Shown: positions 9,853 through 19,869, numbered from the stretch's first letter. The stretch: 64,000 nt of DNA from Giesbergeria sp. (GCF_028686475.1 NZ_JAQUCA010000005.1:160564-224563); one strand, 5' to 3'. Numbers and translations: made by a program. Notes: a model not told the origin generated them from the letters alone.

Positions 9853-9961
9853 TATAAGTTGGGTGCTGTAAGTTTTTTTCATTTCAAGCGGCTGTTCGTA
9901 TCTAGGAACAGGCATCAGCTTGGGTTCAAACAGTGCAAAAACTTCTGATAGCTAACTTATA
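9853..9961. repeat. 109-bp terminal-inverted-repeat element, copy A
   Basis: This stretch is closely similar, base by base, to 34637-34745 and has the same length. It begins TATAAGTTGGG and ends GCTAACTTATA, so its ends are imperfect inverted repeats; the match continues inward as AAGTTTTT on both arms. It carries no gene. The architecture is that of a MITE or a small palindromic repeat. It lies in the 240-bp gap between the XRE gene and the WYL regulator. Confidence 0.75.
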
Positions 9962-10077
9962 CGGCAGAATGGAGGACTTATGCTTTTTCACCTTGTTTTT
10001 TACGATTGCAGGCAGCACCGACACCACCTGTCGCAGCTGCCGTGTAAAGTGGCTCATCGCCCTACGCCACCACACCC

Positions 10078-10800
10078 ATGAACCAGCCTGCCCACCGCCC
10101 AGCCAGCGCCAAAGGAGAAAAACTGGCCCAGCGCCTGTCGCACATCTTGGCGCTGCTGCACCAAGGTGGCAGCTTGGACAAGCACCAGTTGGCGCAACAG
10201 TTTGGCGTGGATGTGCGTACCATTGAGCGCGATTTGGGCGAGCGCCTGCGCGACATTGCCGAGCGCAACCCAGAAGGACAGTGGCAATTGGCCCGCCACC
10301 GGCGCAGCACCATTCCAGCCCAGTACCTGCACCAGTACGCGCAGTTGGCAGGCACTGAGCATCTGTTTCCCGATTCCAGCTTGCCGTATTTGCTGGGGCA
10401 ACTGGAAACCCCCACGCCACAACGCGCCACCCAGGTGCAAGCGACCCCGCACGAAGATTTAGAGCCCCAAAGCACCACCTTTGCCCTGTTGCAACGTGCG
10501 ATTGAGCAGCACCACGAATGCCGCTTTAGCTACAAAGACAAGCCACGCTTGGCCCAGCCTTACCGACTCATCCACAAAAACGGCATTTGGTATCTGGCGG
10601 CTGAAGAAAGCGCACTGCTGAAAAACTTTAGCGTGGCGCTGGTCCAAGGGCTGCAAGTGGACAAGGCCAGCCGCTTTAGCCCCAAGCCTGAGCATCAGGA
10701 TTACATCAACAGTAAGGATGATGTGTGGTTTACCTCATCCCATTACACACAAGTCGGTGGGACTTTTCTGGGATGTGAAAAAAGTACGTTATTTGCTTAA
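10078..10800 (+). CDS. HTH-WYL transcriptional regulator, probably shortened at the C-terminus
   Basis: 240 residues. A DeoR-like helix-turn-helix at residues 15-60 contains LDKHQLAQQFGVDVRTIERDL. A WYL domain (about 135-205) contains CRFSYKDK, PYRLIHKNGIWYLAAEE and the following beta strands. Relatives are usually about 300 residues with a C-terminal WCX domain; here the frame leaves the family pattern after DDVWFTSS and ends in an unrelated tail of about 18 residues. WYL regulators often control mobile-element or defence genes and sense nucleotides or nucleic acids. No obvious target operon is adjacent. Confidence 0.8.
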   Translation: MNQPAHRPASAKGEKLAQRLSHILALLHQGGSLDKHQLAQQFGVDVRTIERDLGERLRDIAERNPEGQWQLARHRRSTIPAQYLHQYAQLAGTEHLFPDSSLPYLLGQLETPTPQRATQVQATPHEDLEPQSTTFALLQRAIEQHHECRFSYKDKPRLAQPYRLIHKNGIWYLAAEESALLKNFSVALVQGLQVDKASRFSPKPEHQDYINSKDDVWFTSSHYTQVGGTFLGCEKSTLFA

Positions 10801-10960
10801 ATTTTGTGCAAATTTGGTACTTTGGAGGGTAGTTGGCTGGCTGCAAAAGACCGGCTTTTCATCTAATTTTGGAAAATTTTCCACATAACCTATTGTTTTT
10901 AAAAGAAAAATACTTGTGTGTAATGGGATGCACCAGAGACATCACCGCAGTTTTCTCATT

Positions 10961-10980
10961 TTGTAGCTTATAGACTACAA
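10961..10980. promoter_or_regulatory. inverted-repeat operator upstream of the HigBA-type module
   Basis: TTGTAG (10961-10966) and CTACAA (10975-10980) are perfect inverted repeats separated by 8 bp, ending 7 bp before the toxin ATG. Autoregulated toxin-antitoxin operons typically carry such a site at this position. The role is inference. Confidence 0.6.
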
Positions 10981-10987
10981 TGAACCC

Positions 10988-11314
10988 ATGTACGAGTTGC
11001 GTCATTACTTCACACCGGATGGACAAGATCTTTTTGGTCGATGGCTGGACGGGTTGAAAGACCGTCAGGCGCAAGCGCGGGTGGCGGCACGGTTAATTCG
11101 TTTGAACAATGGTAATTTTGGCGACTGCAAGCCCGTGGGCGATGGCGTATGGGAGCTACGCATTGACTGGGGGCCAGGTTATCGGGTGTATTACGCTGTC
11201 GAAGGTGATCGCGTCATTTTGCTGTGCGAGGGCGGCGATAAACGCACACAAGCAGCTGATATCAAACGCGCCATTGCACGCTGGGATGAATGGCAGCACA
11301 GGAGCAACCCATGA
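10988..11314 (+). CDS. RelE/ParE superfamily toxin, HigB/Gp49-like addiction-module killer
   Basis: 108 residues, ATG start. The pattern YFTPDGQDLFGRWLDGLKDRQAQARVAARLIRLNNGNFGDCKPVGDGVWELRI, then GPGYRVYYA and LLCEGGDKRTQAADIKRA, matches the family of addiction-module killer proteins related to HigB and phage Gp49. These usually act as ribosome-dependent mRNA interferases. The stop overlaps the antitoxin start (ATGA), so the toxin comes first, as in hig-type operons. An inverted repeat lies just upstream. Confidence 0.88.
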   Translation: MYELRHYFTPDGQDLFGRWLDGLKDRQAQARVAARLIRLNNGNFGDCKPVGDGVWELRIDWGPGYRVYYAVEGDRVILLCEGGDKRTQAADIKRAIARWDEWQHRSNP

Positions 11315-11601
11315 TCGAAACCATGAAGCATGATGACTGGCTGTTTCAGCAGCTTCAGGATGCCGAGTTTGCGGCAGAGTACCTGAATGCGGCCAGTGAA
11401 GATGAGGATCCAACAACCTATCTCACCGCTTTGCGCAAAGTGGTTGAGGCGCGTGGCGGTGTAGCGGCAGTGGCCCAAAAGGCGCAGCTGTCACGCGAGA
11501 GCCTGTACCGCACGCTCTCAAGCCGGGGCAACCCGACCATCCGAACACTCAGCGCGGTGCTTAAGGCTACAGGTCTGAAACTAGGGGTGTACGCGCACTG
11601 A
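11311..11601 (+). CDS. HigA-like HTH antitoxin
   Basis: 96 residues from the ATG at 11311, which overlaps the toxin stop by four bases; I prefer it to an upstream alternative at 11293. The C-terminal half is an XRE-type helix-turn-helix, [38 protein letters not shown], the pattern of addiction-module antidote proteins partnered with Gp49/HigB toxins. It should neutralise the toxin and repress the operon. Its last 35 bp overlap the convergent rnhB 3-prime end. Confidence 0.88.
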   Translation: MIETMKHDDWLFQQLQDAEFAAEYLNAASEDEDPTTYLTALRKVVEARGGVAAVAQKAQLSRESLYRTLSSRGNPTIRTLSAVLKATGLKLGVYAH

Positions 11602-12223
11602 CCAGCGCCCGCCGGGCCTTGGCCACCGGCGCAAAAGATTGGCGGTGCAGCGGACACGGCCCATGCTGTTGCAAGGCGGCCAAATGGGCGACGGTGCCAT
11701 AGCCTTTGTGCAGCGCAAAACCATAATCGGGGTACTGGACATCGGCTTGCACGCACCAGCGGTCGCGGTACACCTTGGCCAAAATCGAGGCGGCAGAAAT
11801 GGCGGGCACCAAGGCATCGCCTTTGACTATCGCTTCGGCGGGCATGTCCAGCCGGGGCAGGCGGTTGCCATCCACCAGCGCCATCGCCGGTTTCAGGCGC
11901 AAGCCCAGCACCGCGCGGCGCATGGCCAGCAGGGTGGCTTGCAAGATATTCAGGCGGTCAATTTCTTCGACGCTGGCTTGGGCAATGCTGCAACACAGGG
12001 CTTTGGCGCGGATTTCATCAAACAGGGCCTCGCGCCGGGTCGCAGTGAGTTTTTTGGAGTCGGCCAGACCGTCAATCGGATACAGCTCATCCAAAATCAC
12101 GGCAGCGGCTACCACGGGGCCGGCCAAGGGGCCGCGCCCGGCCTCATCCACACCCGCCACCAAACCAGCGGGGTACCAAGGCAGGCAATGCTGTTCAGGC
12201 GGCAAGAATTTGTCGGAGGGCAT
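11567..12223 (-). CDS. rnhB: ribonuclease HII
   Basis: 218 residues. The active site pattern [19 protein letters not shown] supplies the first Asp and Glu, [12 protein letters not shown] follows, and [10 protein letters not shown] gives the next Asp. It cuts RNA in RNA-DNA hybrids, including single misincorporated ribonucleotides. Its start overlaps the 3-prime end of lpxB by 29 bp. Its last codons overlap the convergent antitoxin gene, so the extreme C-terminus may not be ancestral. Confidence 0.95.
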   Translation of the reverse strand: MPSDKFLPPEQHCLPWYPAGLVAGVDEAGRGPLAGPVVAAAVILDELYPIDGLADSKKLTATRREALFDEIRAKALCCSIAQASVEEIDRLNILQATLLAMRRAVLGLRLKPAMALVDGNRLPRLDMPAEAIVKGDALVPAISAASILAKVYRDRWCVQADVQYPDYGFALHKGYGTVAHLAALQQHGPCPLHRQSFAPVAKARRALVSARTPLVSDL

Positions 12224-13355
12224 CGGCGGCTAAAACAGAGGTGTTGCGGCGCAGGCTGTGGTGCAAATCGGTAAAACGCTGCTGCAAGGCACTCATGCGC
12301 TCGGGGGCGTGCTGGCGTGCGTCCAACCATTGCAGCACGGCACTGGCCAAGGCTTGGGGCGTGGCTGCATCTTGAATTAGCTCAGGCACCACAAAATCGC
12401 CACACAAAATATTGGGCAGGCCCACCCAAGGCTGCAACTGTTTGCGCCGCATCAAGCGCCAGCTCAGGGCTTGCATCCGGTAGGCAATCACCATCGGGCG
12501 TTTGAACAAGGCGGCCTCTAGGGTGGCGGTGCCGCTGGCAATCAGGGTGCAATCGCAAGCAGCCAGCGCGGCATGGGATTGTCCGGCCAGCAGCTGCACC
12601 ATGCCTTGCAAACCGGCTTCTTGCACCATGCGCTCAATCGTGGTGCGCTGTGCTGGCACGGCGGGCAGCAGTAGCTTGATGTGGGGCTGCACCTGTCGCA
12701 CCAGAGCAGCAGCTTGCAAAAAGGCGGGGGTAATGTAGTTGATTTCAGCAGCGCGGCTGCCGGGCAAAATCGCCAACACCGTATCCTCGGGCTGCAAACC
12801 CAAGGCTTGGCGCGCTGCGGCGCGGTCGGGTTCTAAGGGAATCACGCTGGCCAACGGGTGGCCAACATAACTGGCGGCAATACCGTGGCGCGCCAACAAT
12901 GCAGGCTCAAACGGAAACACGCACAGCACATGGTCAGCTGCTTGGCGGATTTTTTCTACCCGTTCGGCCCGCCAAGCCCAAATCGACGGGCAAATAAAAT
13001 GCACGGTTTTGACCCCAGCGGCGCGCAAATCGGTTTCTAGCCCCAAATTGAAATCGGGCGCATCCACGCCGATAAAGATGTCGGGCTTGTTTTGCAGCAA
13101 GCGCTCACGCAAGCGCCGCCGAATTTGAATGATTTCTGCCAAGCGGCGCAACACCTCCCAGCTGTAACCGTGTACCGCCAGTTTATCGCTGGGCCACCAA
13201 GCCTCAAAACCGCGCCGGGCCATTTGGGGGCCACCAATACCGTGCGTGGGCAAGCCGGGCCAATGGTGCTGCACGCCATCGAGCAGCAAGCCAGCCAGCA
13301 AATCCCCCGAGGCTTCGCCAGCCACCAAGGCGATGCGTGGAATATGCTTGCTCAT
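12195..13355 (-). CDS. lpxB: lipid A disaccharide synthase
   Basis: 386 residues, ATG start, usual length. Family motifs are [14 protein letters not shown] at the start, [45 protein letters not shown] and LPGSRAAEI, with [12 protein letters not shown] near the C-terminus. A peripheral GT19 glycosyltransferase, it joins UDP-diacylglucosamine and lipid X to form the lipid A disaccharide. It is part of a compact lpx operon, directly behind lpxA with a 8-bp gap. Confidence 0.97.
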   Translation of the reverse strand: MSKHIPRIALVAGEASGDLLAGLLLDGVQHHWPGLPTHGIGGPQMARRGFEAWWPSDKLAVHGYSWEVLRRLAEIIQIRRRLRERLLQNKPDIFIGVDAPDFNLGLETDLRAAGVKTVHFICPSIWAWRAERVEKIRQAADHVLCVFPFEPALLARHGIAASYVGHPLASVIPLEPDRAAARQALGLQPEDTVLAILPGSRAAEINYITPAFLQAAALVRQVQPHIKLLLPAVPAQRTTIERMVQEAGLQGMVQLLAGQSHAALAACDCTLIASGTATLEAALFKRPMVIAYRMQALSWRLMRRKQLQPWVGLPNILCGDFVVPELIQDAATPQALASAVLQWLDARQHAPERMSALQQRFTDLHHSLRRNTSVLAADALRQILAA

Positions 13356-13363
13356 GGGGCTGC

Positions 13364-14155
13364 CTAACGCGCAATACCGCGTGTTGAAGCCGCTAAAAAG
13401 TCCAGCAGCAAGGCAATATCATCGGCGGCATCAGGATGGCTGGTGAGCAACTCGGCAATTGCTTGGCGCGCCGCTTCTAGTGTTAAACCTTGGCGGTACA
13501 ACAGGCGGTGCATTTGTTTAATGGCGGCAATGCGCGCCGCTGAAAAGCCGCGCCGACGCAAGCCCTCCACATTCAAACCACGCACCGCCAGCGGATTGCC
13601 ATCCACCATCATGAAAGGGGGGACATCTTGCGAGATATGGCTGGCAAATCCGGCCATGACGTGCGCGCCCACCTTGGTAAACTGGTGCAAGCCCGTTAGG
13701 CCCCCGATAATGGCGTAATCCCCCACCTGCACATGCCCAGCCAGCGTGGCATTGTTGGCTAAAACGGTTTGGTTGCCCACCATGCAGTCGTGGGCAATAT
13801 GCACATAGGCCATGATCCAGTTATCGTGGCCTATGCGCGTGATGCCTTGGTCTTGCACCGTGCCGGTGTTGAAGGTGCAAAACTCCCGAATAGTGTTGCG
13901 GTCGCCAATCAGCAAGCGGGTAGGCTCGCCCGCATATTTTTTGTCTTGGGGCGCTGCCCCCAACGAGGCAAACTGAAAAATCCGGTTGTCCTGCCCAATC
14001 GTGGTGTACCCTTCAATCACGCAATGGGCACCCACTGTGGTTCCAGCTCCAATGCAGACTTGCGGGCCAATCACTGTGTAAGGCCCAATGCACACGCTGC
14101 TATCAATCTGCGCGGCGGCATCGACCAACGCCGTAGGATGAATGTTGCTGCTCAC
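13364..14155 (-). CDS. lpxA: UDP-N-acetylglucosamine acyltransferase
   Basis: 263 residues from the GTG at 14155, giving [17 protein letters not shown], which lines up with the usual N-terminus; a GTG at 14167 adds four residues. A left-handed beta-helix of hexapeptide repeats fills the first two thirds, with the catalytic His in [13 protein letters not shown]. The C-terminal helical domain follows. It performs the first acylation of lipid A synthesis with 3-hydroxyacyl-ACP. It lies between fabZ and lpxB. Confidence 0.95.
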   Translation of the reverse strand: MSSNIHPTALVDAAAQIDSSVCIGPYTVIGPQVCIGAGTTVGAHCVIEGYTTIGQDNRIFQFASLGAAPQDKKYAGEPTRLLIGDRNTIREFCTFNTGTVQDQGITRIGHDNWIMAYVHIAHDCMVGNQTVLANNATLAGHVQVGDYAIIGGLTGLHQFTKVGAHVMAGFASHISQDVPPFMMVDGNPLAVRGLNVEGLRRRGFSAARIAAIKQMHRLLYRQGLTLEAARQAIAELLTSHPDAADDIALLLDFLAASTRGIAR

Positions 14156-14176
14156 AGCCCAACCCACCGCTACAGT

Positions 14177-14617
14177 TTAGGCCACATTACGCATGGTACA
14201 CATCAGTTCGGCTTCGCAGGCCACCTCTTCACCCACGCGGCCTACGCCCTTGAACTTCCAAATGCCACCGCGCACCCGGTCAATGGTGATGTCTAAGATA
14301 AGCTGGTCGCCCGGCTCTACTGGGCGCTTAAAACGTGCGCTGTCAATGCCGACAAAATAATAGATGTTGTTCTCATCGGGCACTTGGCCCATCGCATCGA
14401 AGGCCAACAAACCCGCCGCTTGGGCCAGTGCCTCCAAAATCAGCACACCGGGCATGACCGGGCGGCCCGGAAAATGGCCGGTAAAGTAAGGCTCGTTGAA
14501 GGTGACGTTTTTGATGGCCCGGATGCGCTGGTTGCGCTCGAGTTCTAGCACCCGATCCACCAGCAAAAAAGGGTAGCGGTGGGGCAGTTGCTTGAGAATT
14601 GCGTGGATGTCCATCAT
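14177..14617 (-). CDS. fabZ: 3-hydroxyacyl-ACP dehydratase FabZ
   Basis: 146 residues. The hotdog-fold signature [22 protein letters not shown] has the catalytic His, and the Glu is in [21 protein letters not shown] at the N-terminus is diagnostic. It dehydrates 3-hydroxyacyl-ACP in fatty acid synthesis and competes with LpxA and LpxD for that substrate, which explains the shared operon. Two in-frame ATGs (14617 and 14614) are equally possible starts. Confidence 0.97.
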   Translation of the reverse strand: MMDIHAILKQLPHRYPFLLVDRVLELERNQRIRAIKNVTFNEPYFTGHFPGRPVMPGVLILEALAQAAGLLAFDAMGQVPDENNIYYFVGIDSARFKRPVEPGDQLILDITIDRVRGGIWKFKGVGRVGEEVACEAELMCTMRNVA

Positions 14618-14633
14618 GATGTGTGTGTTCCGT

Positions 14634-15611
14634 TCAGGCTGCGTCGATACTGCGCTCTAGCGCCTTGATACGCTCACGCAGCCGGTGTAGTTGTTTCAGG
14701 GTGGCAGCGTTCTTTTCCCATTGTGCATTGTCATCAATAGGAAACATGCCGGTGTAATGTCCGGGGCGGCGAATAGAGTGGGTAACCACGGTAGCAGCTG
14801 AGATATGCACCCCATCGGCTAAGTTCAAATGCCCTAGCACGATAGCGCCGCCACCAATCGTGCAATGTGCCCCAATGGTAGCGCTACCAGCCACGCCGAC
14901 ACAACCAGCCATCGCCGTATGTTGGCCAACGCGCACGTTGTGGCCAATTTGCACCAAGTTGTCTAGTTTGACACCGTCTTCAATCACGGTATCTTGCAAG
15001 GCACCGCGATCAATGCAGGTATTGGCTCCAATTTCAACATCGTCGCCAATACAGACGGCCCCCAATTGCTCGATTTTGAGCCACTGGCCGTTGTGCGGCG
15101 CAAAGCCAAAGCCATCGGCACCAATCACCACACCCGGATGCAAAATGCAGCGCGCACCAATACGGCAGCCCTCGGCCACCGTGACGCGCGATTTCAGCAC
15201 CGTACCGGCCCCAATCACCGCGCCACGCTCCAGCACGCACAGCGGGCCAATATGGGCCGTAGGATGCACTTGGGCGCTTGCATCGACGATGGCACTGGGA
15301 TGGATACCGGCGCGCAGCGGCGCGCTGTGGCGTTGCTTCCACAGTTGCGTGGTGCGGGCAAAGTAGACATAAGGGTCTTCAGTGACGATACAAGGCCCGC
15401 GCTCCAGCGCCAGCGCCCGCAGGGCTGGGGCCACAATAACGCAGGCCGCCCCAGAGGCGGCCAGTTGCTGCCGGTAGCGCGGGTTACTCAAGAAACTCAG
15501 TTCTTGTGGCCCGGCCACCTCCAGCGGGGCCAAGCGCTCGATGGGGGTTTGGGGGTCTCCCTCTAGTAGGCCACCCAACGCCGCAACAATATCACCCAGC
15601 AACAAGCTCAC
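14634..15611 (-). CDS. lpxD: UDP-3-O-(3-hydroxyacyl)glucosamine N-acyltransferase
   Basis: 325 residues with a GTG start at 15611. An N-terminal uridine-binding domain ([29 protein letters not shown]) is followed by long hexapeptide beta-helix repeats, with [24 protein letters not shown] carrying the catalytic His. The C-terminus is helical. It adds the N-linked acyl chain, the third step of lipid A synthesis. It lies between skp and fabZ. Confidence 0.95.
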   Translation of the reverse strand: MSLLLGDIVAALGGLLEGDPQTPIERLAPLEVAGPQELSFLSNPRYRQQLAASGAACVIVAPALRALALERGPCIVTEDPYVYFARTTQLWKQRHSAPLRAGIHPSAIVDASAQVHPTAHIGPLCVLERGAVIGAGTVLKSRVTVAEGCRIGARCILHPGVVIGADGFGFAPHNGQWLKIEQLGAVCIGDDVEIGANTCIDRGALQDTVIEDGVKLDNLVQIGHNVRVGQHTAMAGCVGVAGSATIGAHCTIGGGAIVLGHLNLADGVHISAATVVTHSIRRPGHYTGMFPIDDNAQWEKNAATLKQLHRLRERIKALERSIDAA

Positions 15612-15638
15612 ACGCGCCCCAGCAGCCCAAACTGCACC

Positions 15639-16157
15639 TTATTTGGCAGGGGCAGCATTCAGCGCCTTGATCACTTTGTCGGTGATGTCGTGCTTGGGGT
15701 TGATATACACCGCCTGATCGAGAATGATGTCGTACTTTTCAGTTTCGGCCACCTGCTTGACCACCTTGTTGGCGCGCTCTAGCACGGCAGCCAGTTCTTC
15801 GTTTTTGCGCGCGTTCAGGTCTTCTTGGAATTCGCGGCGCTTGCGCTGCAATTCGCGGTCTTGATCGACCAGTTGGCGTTGGCGCGCAATGCGCTGGCTC
15901 TCGGCCATCGTGGGCGCTTCGCGCTCAAACTTTTCGGTGGCCGTTTTCAAGGCGGTGCCTTGGTCCATGATTTCTTTGTCGCGGCGCGAGAACTCTTGCT
16001 CTAGCCGCGTTTGGGCAGCTTTAGCCGTGCCCGCTTCGCGGAAAATGCGGTCGGTGTTGACAAAGCCAGCCTTGAAATCTTGCGCCTGCACGGGGGCAGC
16101 TACGGCCAAAGAACCAAGCACCAGTGCCAGAGACAAAGAGCGAGAAAGTGTTTTCAT
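15639..16157 (-). CDS. skp: periplasmic chaperone Skp/OmpH
   Basis: 172 residues. A signal peptide (MKTLSRSLSLALVLGSLAVAAPVQAQD) ends at an AxA site. The rest has the Skp pattern: FKAGFVNTDRIFREAGTAKAAQ, then long charged helices rich in Arg, Lys and Glu. In the trimer these form the arms that hold unfolded outer-membrane proteins. Its ATG overlaps the bamA stop by one base (TGATG), so the two are translationally linked. It delivers clients to BamA. Confidence 0.93.
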   Translation of the reverse strand: MKTLSRSLSLALVLGSLAVAAPVQAQDFKAGFVNTDRIFREAGTAKAAQTRLEQEFSRRDKEIMDQGTALKTATEKFEREAPTMAESQRIARQRQLVDQDRELQRKRREFQEDLNARKNEELAAVLERANKVVKQVAETEKYDIILDQAVYINPKHDITDKVIKALNAAPAK

Positions 16158-18454
16158 CAGAAAGATGTTCCAATTTGGAATTGCAGTTTTTGGATTCTAT
16201 CGCCAGCAAACTTACGCACCGGCTGGGCAAAGGCCAAACGCAGCGGCCCTAAGGGGGAAATCCAGCTCAAGCCCAAACCGACGGAGGCCCGCATATCATT
16301 CCAGCGTACATCTTGTTTGTCACCAAAAACATTGCCCGCATCGACAAAGGTAAACATACGCAAAGTGCGGTCATTGCCTGCACCGGGGAAGGGGGTAATC
16401 AACTCCAAGTTGAGCGTGACTTTTTTCGGGCCACCCAAAGAAGAGCCAGTGACATCGCGTGGCCCCAAAGTGCCTTGATCAAAGCCACGCACCGAGCCTA
16501 AACCACCCGAGTAGAAATTTTTGAACACCGGGAAAGGCCGCCCACCGATACCCTTGCCCCAACCCAACTCGCCGTTGAAGGCCAAGGTGAATTTTTTATT
16601 GAGCGGCACATACTCTTGGTATTGGTAATTGGCGCGCACATAGCGTGCATCACCAGCTACCGACCACTCCGAATTGAGGCGTTGGTAGCGGCCCGAATTG
16701 GGGGCCAGCGCACTGTCGCGGCCATCACGCGCCCAACCAATGGTCAGGGGGATGGAGGTGCTGGTATCGCCAAATTCGTCGGCATAGGCCATGTAGGCCG
16801 CTGGGATGTTGGTACCGGCCTTGATGTGGTTGCGCTCAGCACCGCCACCAAAAAACACGGTGTCGGTTTCGCTGAACGGTACTCCAAAGCGCATACTGGC
16901 CCCGGTGCTAATCAACTCGTAGTTGCCGCCTTGGTCTTGGTAGGGTTTGTTGGTGCGGTAGTACAAATCCAGCGTGCGCGAGATACCGTCGGCGGTAAAG
17001 TAAGGGTCGGTGGTACTAAACACCAAATTGCGGTTGTACTTGCTGGTGTTCACGTCAATGCCCAGGTAGTTGCCCGAGCCAAAGACGTTCTCTTGCTTGA
17101 TAGAGAACGAGAACGATACCTTTTCGGCACTAGAAAAACCGGCCCCCAGTTGCAAAGAACCGGTAGGCTTTTCGGCCACGGTAATCACCAAATCAACTTG
17201 GTCGGGTGCGCCGGGCACTTCTTGGGTTTCAATGTCCACGCTGGTAAAGTAGCCCAAGCGGTCCACCCGGTCGCGCGAGAGGCGGATTTTTTCGCCGTCG
17301 TACCAAGAGGCTTCAAACTGGCGAAATTCACGCCGGATGACTTCATCGCGCGTGCGGTCATTGCCTGCCAGTTGGATGCGGCGCACATAGGCGCGGCGCG
17401 AAGGCTCGGCCTGCAAGGCCAGCGCCACGCGGTGGTTTTCGCGGTCGGTCTCGGGGGCCGCCTCGACCCGGGCAAAGGCAAAACCAAAATTGCCAAAATG
17501 CTCCGAAAAGGCTTTGGTGGTTTCGGCCACTTGGTCGGCGTTGTAGGGCTGGCCGGGGCGAATCGTGACCAAGGATTTGAACTCGTCCTCGCGCTCTAGG
17601 TAGTTGCCCTCTAACTTTACGCCCGAGACCACATACGATGGGCCTTCGGTGATGTTGACGGTGATGGAAATGTCTTGCTTGTCGGGCGAGATAGCCACTT
17701 GGGTGGAATCAATCCGAAACTCCAAATAACCGCGTTGCAGGTAATAAGAGCGCAAAGCCTCCAAATCGGCGTTGAGCTTAGAGCGCGCGTAGCGGTCGGA
17801 TTTGGTGTACCAGCTCAACCAGCCGCCAGTGTCTTGGTTGAACAGGTCTTTGAGGGTGGCATCGCTGAAGGCTTGGTTGCCGACAATACGAATATCTTTG
17901 ATGCGCGCGCTTTCGCCCTCGGTCACGGTAAAGCTCAAATTAACGCGGTTGCGTTCTACCGGGGTCACGGTGGTGACCACTTCAGCCGCATAAAAACCCT
18001 TGTTGATGTATTGGCGCTTGAGTTCTTGCTCAGCCCGGTCCGACAGGGCTTTGTCGTAGGGGCGGCCATCGGCCAAACCCACATCGCGCATACTCTTTTT
18101 GAGGGCCTCTTTGTCAAACTCGCGCGTGCCGGCAAAGTCCACTTCGGCGATGGTGGGGCGTTCTTCTACCACCACCACCAGCACATTGCCATTGGCCTCT
18201 AGGCGCACATCTTTGAACACGCCCAGCGCAAACAGGGCACGGATGGCCGCTGCGCCTTTGTCGTCGTTGTATTGTTCGCCCACGCGCAAGGGCATGGAGG
18301 CAAACACCGTGCCCGGCTCAATGCGCTGCAAGCCCTCGATGCGGATGTCTTGCACCTGAAAGGGCTCTAAGGCCCACGCTGCCTGGGCAGCAAAAATCAT
18401 GGCAGTAACAGCCGCTGCTGTACCCATGCCAAAGCGCTGGAAATGTGTTTTCAT
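16157..18454 (-). CDS. bamA: outer-membrane protein assembly factor BamA
   Basis: 765 residues. A signal peptide (to about residue 28, AAQAAWA) precedes five POTRA repeats (about 30-425), starting FQVQDIRIEGLQRIEPGTVF. The 16-strand barrel follows, with conserved loop 6 element VRGFDQGTLGPRD and a C-terminal Phe (QIGTSF). It is the core of the BAM complex that inserts beta-barrel proteins. It lies between rseP and skp in the conserved order, and its stop overlaps the skp start. Confidence 0.97.
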   Translation of the reverse strand: MKTHFQRFGMGTAAAVTAMIFAAQAAWALEPFQVQDIRIEGLQRIEPGTVFASMPLRVGEQYNDDKGAAAIRALFALGVFKDVRLEANGNVLVVVVEERPTIAEVDFAGTREFDKEALKKSMRDVGLADGRPYDKALSDRAEQELKRQYINKGFYAAEVVTTVTPVERNRVNLSFTVTEGESARIKDIRIVGNQAFSDATLKDLFNQDTGGWLSWYTKSDRYARSKLNADLEALRSYYLQRGYLEFRIDSTQVAISPDKQDISITVNITEGPSYVVSGVKLEGNYLEREDEFKSLVTIRPGQPYNADQVAETTKAFSEHFGNFGFAFARVEAAPETDRENHRVALALQAEPSRRAYVRRIQLAGNDRTRDEVIRREFRQFEASWYDGEKIRLSRDRVDRLGYFTSVDIETQEVPGAPDQVDLVITVAEKPTGSLQLGAGFSSAEKVSFSFSIKQENVFGSGNYLGIDVNTSKYNRNLVFSTTDPYFTADGISRTLDLYYRTNKPYQDQGGNYELISTGASMRFGVPFSETDTVFFGGGAERNHIKAGTNIPAAYMAYADEFGDTSTSIPLTIGWARDGRDSALAPNSGRYQRLNSEWSVAGDARYVRANYQYQEYVPLNKKFTLAFNGELGWGKGIGGRPFPVFKNFYSGGLGSVRGFDQGTLGPRDVTGSSLGGPKKVTLNLELITPFPGAGNDRTLRMFTFVDAGNVFGDKQDVRWNDMRASVGLGLSWISPLGPLRLAFAQPVRKFAGDRIQKLQFQIGTSF

Positions 18455-18507
18455 GAATCAGGCCGCTGCCAGCAGGGTGCGCCAGCGGTGTACGTAAGAG
18501 GAGCCAA

Positions 18508-19869
18508 TTAGCCAAAAATCCGGGTGAAATCGTTGAACAAGGCGATAGACATCATGAGCAGCAGCAAGGCAACACCACCGCGCTGCAAGCGCTCCATCCA
18601 GACATCCGACACGCCTTTGCCGGTTACGCCTTCCCAGAGATAATACATCAGGTGCCCGCCATCCAACACCGGCAAGGGTAGCAGATTGAGCACGCCCAAA
18701 CTGACGCTAATCAGCGCCAAAAACAGCAGGTATTGGGTCAGGCCCATGCTGGCGGAGCGGCCAGCGTAGTCGGCAATGGTGATGGGGCCGCTCAGGTTTT
18801 TCAGTGAGGCTTCGCCTATCACCATGCGCCCCATCATCCGCAGGCTGAGTACCGAGACCTCCCAGGTACGCACGGCACCATGCCAAAGGCTTTCGCCCAA
18901 ACCGTACTCTACGGTGATGAATTCGGGCGGCGCACCCACATAGGCACCAATGCGCGCCACGGCACCGCTGGGTTCTGGCACCAAATCGGGCGTAAGCTCT
19001 AGGCTGATGCTTTGACCTGCCCGCTCTAGCTGCCAGGTTTGCGTGATTGGCTGGCCAGCACGCACCGATTGGCGAATCAACTCGCGCAGTTGTTGTCCAT
19101 CGACCACTGGCACGGCACCCACGCGCAACACCACATCGCCCTCGCGCAGGCCAGCGCGTTGACCTGCGCCGTCGGGGCTTACGCCACCAATCACTGGGCG
19201 CGTCCAAGGGGCAACAATGCCGACTTTGCGCAACAATTGGGCATCGGCTTCGCGCACATCTAATTGTTCTAAAGGCAAAAGCACCGAGCGCAAACGCGCT
19301 CCTTCGTCGGTCTGCACTTCTAAGCGGACGGGGGTGGCATCCAAAGCGGCTTGCGTGAGCAGCCAGCGCAAATCTTCAAATGAGCGCACTGGGCGTGGCT
19401 CCTCGCTGCCGATGGCGGCCTCGCGCACCCATTCGCCGCCTTGCAAACCGGCTTGGGCGGCCACGGAGCCGGGCACCGGGCTGGCGAGTCGGGCGACAGG
19501 TTCTTGGATGCCCGTCCAATTGACCAGCGCATACAGCAAAATAGCCAGCAACAAATTGGCCAGCGGCCCGGCGGCCACAATCGCGGCACGGGCGCGCAAG
19601 GGCTGGGTGTTGAAGGCCAAATGGCGCTGTTCAGGCGGTACGGGGGCTTCGCGTTCATCCAACATTCGCACGTAGCCACCCAGCGGAAAAGCCGCCAGCA
19701 CAAACTCGGTACCTGATTGGGGCGATTGCCAGCGCAGCAACGGTTTGCCAAAGCCCACCGAAAAACGCAACACCTTGACCCCACAGGCCACGGCTACCCG
19801 ATAGTGCCCGTATTCATGCACGGCAATCAGGATACCCAGCGCCACCACAAAAGCAACAATTGTCAGCAT
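18508..19869 (-). CDS. rseP: RIP site-2 metalloprotease RseP
   Basis: 453 residues from the ATG at 19869, which I prefer to an in-frame TTG at 19887. The zinc site HEYGH is in the first membrane helix at residues 18-22. Two PDZ-like regions lie in the middle (GSVAAQAGLQGGE, GGVSPDGAGQRAGLREGDVVL). The second active-site motif LLPLPVLDGGHLMYY is near the C-terminus. It cleaves RseA within the membrane to release sigma E under envelope stress. It lies between dxr and bamA. Confidence 0.95.
   Translation of the reverse strand: MLTIVAFVVALGILIAVHEYGHYRVAVACGVKVLRFSVGFGKPLLRWQSPQSGTEFVLAAFPLGGYVRMLDEREAPVPPEQRHLAFNTQPLRARAAIVAAGPLANLLLAILLYALVNWTGIQEPVARLASPVPGSVAAQAGLQGGEWVREAAIGSEEPRPVRSFEDLRWLLTQAALDATPVRLEVQTDEGARLRSVLLPLEQLDVREADAQLLRKVGIVAPWTRPVIGGVSPDGAGQRAGLREGDVVLRVGAVPVVDGQQLRELIRQSVRAGQPITQTWQLERAGQSISLELTPDLVPEPSGAVARIGAYVGAPPEFITVEYGLGESLWHGAVRTWEVSVLSLRMMGRMVIGEASLKNLSGPITIADYAGRSASMGLTQYLLFLALISVSLGVLNLLPLPVLDGGHLMYYLWEGVTGKGVSDVWMERLQRGGVALLLLMMSIALFNDFTRIFG

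Noticed and set aside
9550..9948. Plus-strand frame that runs from the XRE gene region into the 109-bp repeat
   Set aside because: It is antisense to the XRE gene, and the repeat part is non-coding; the matching peptide in copy B is only a result of the repeat.
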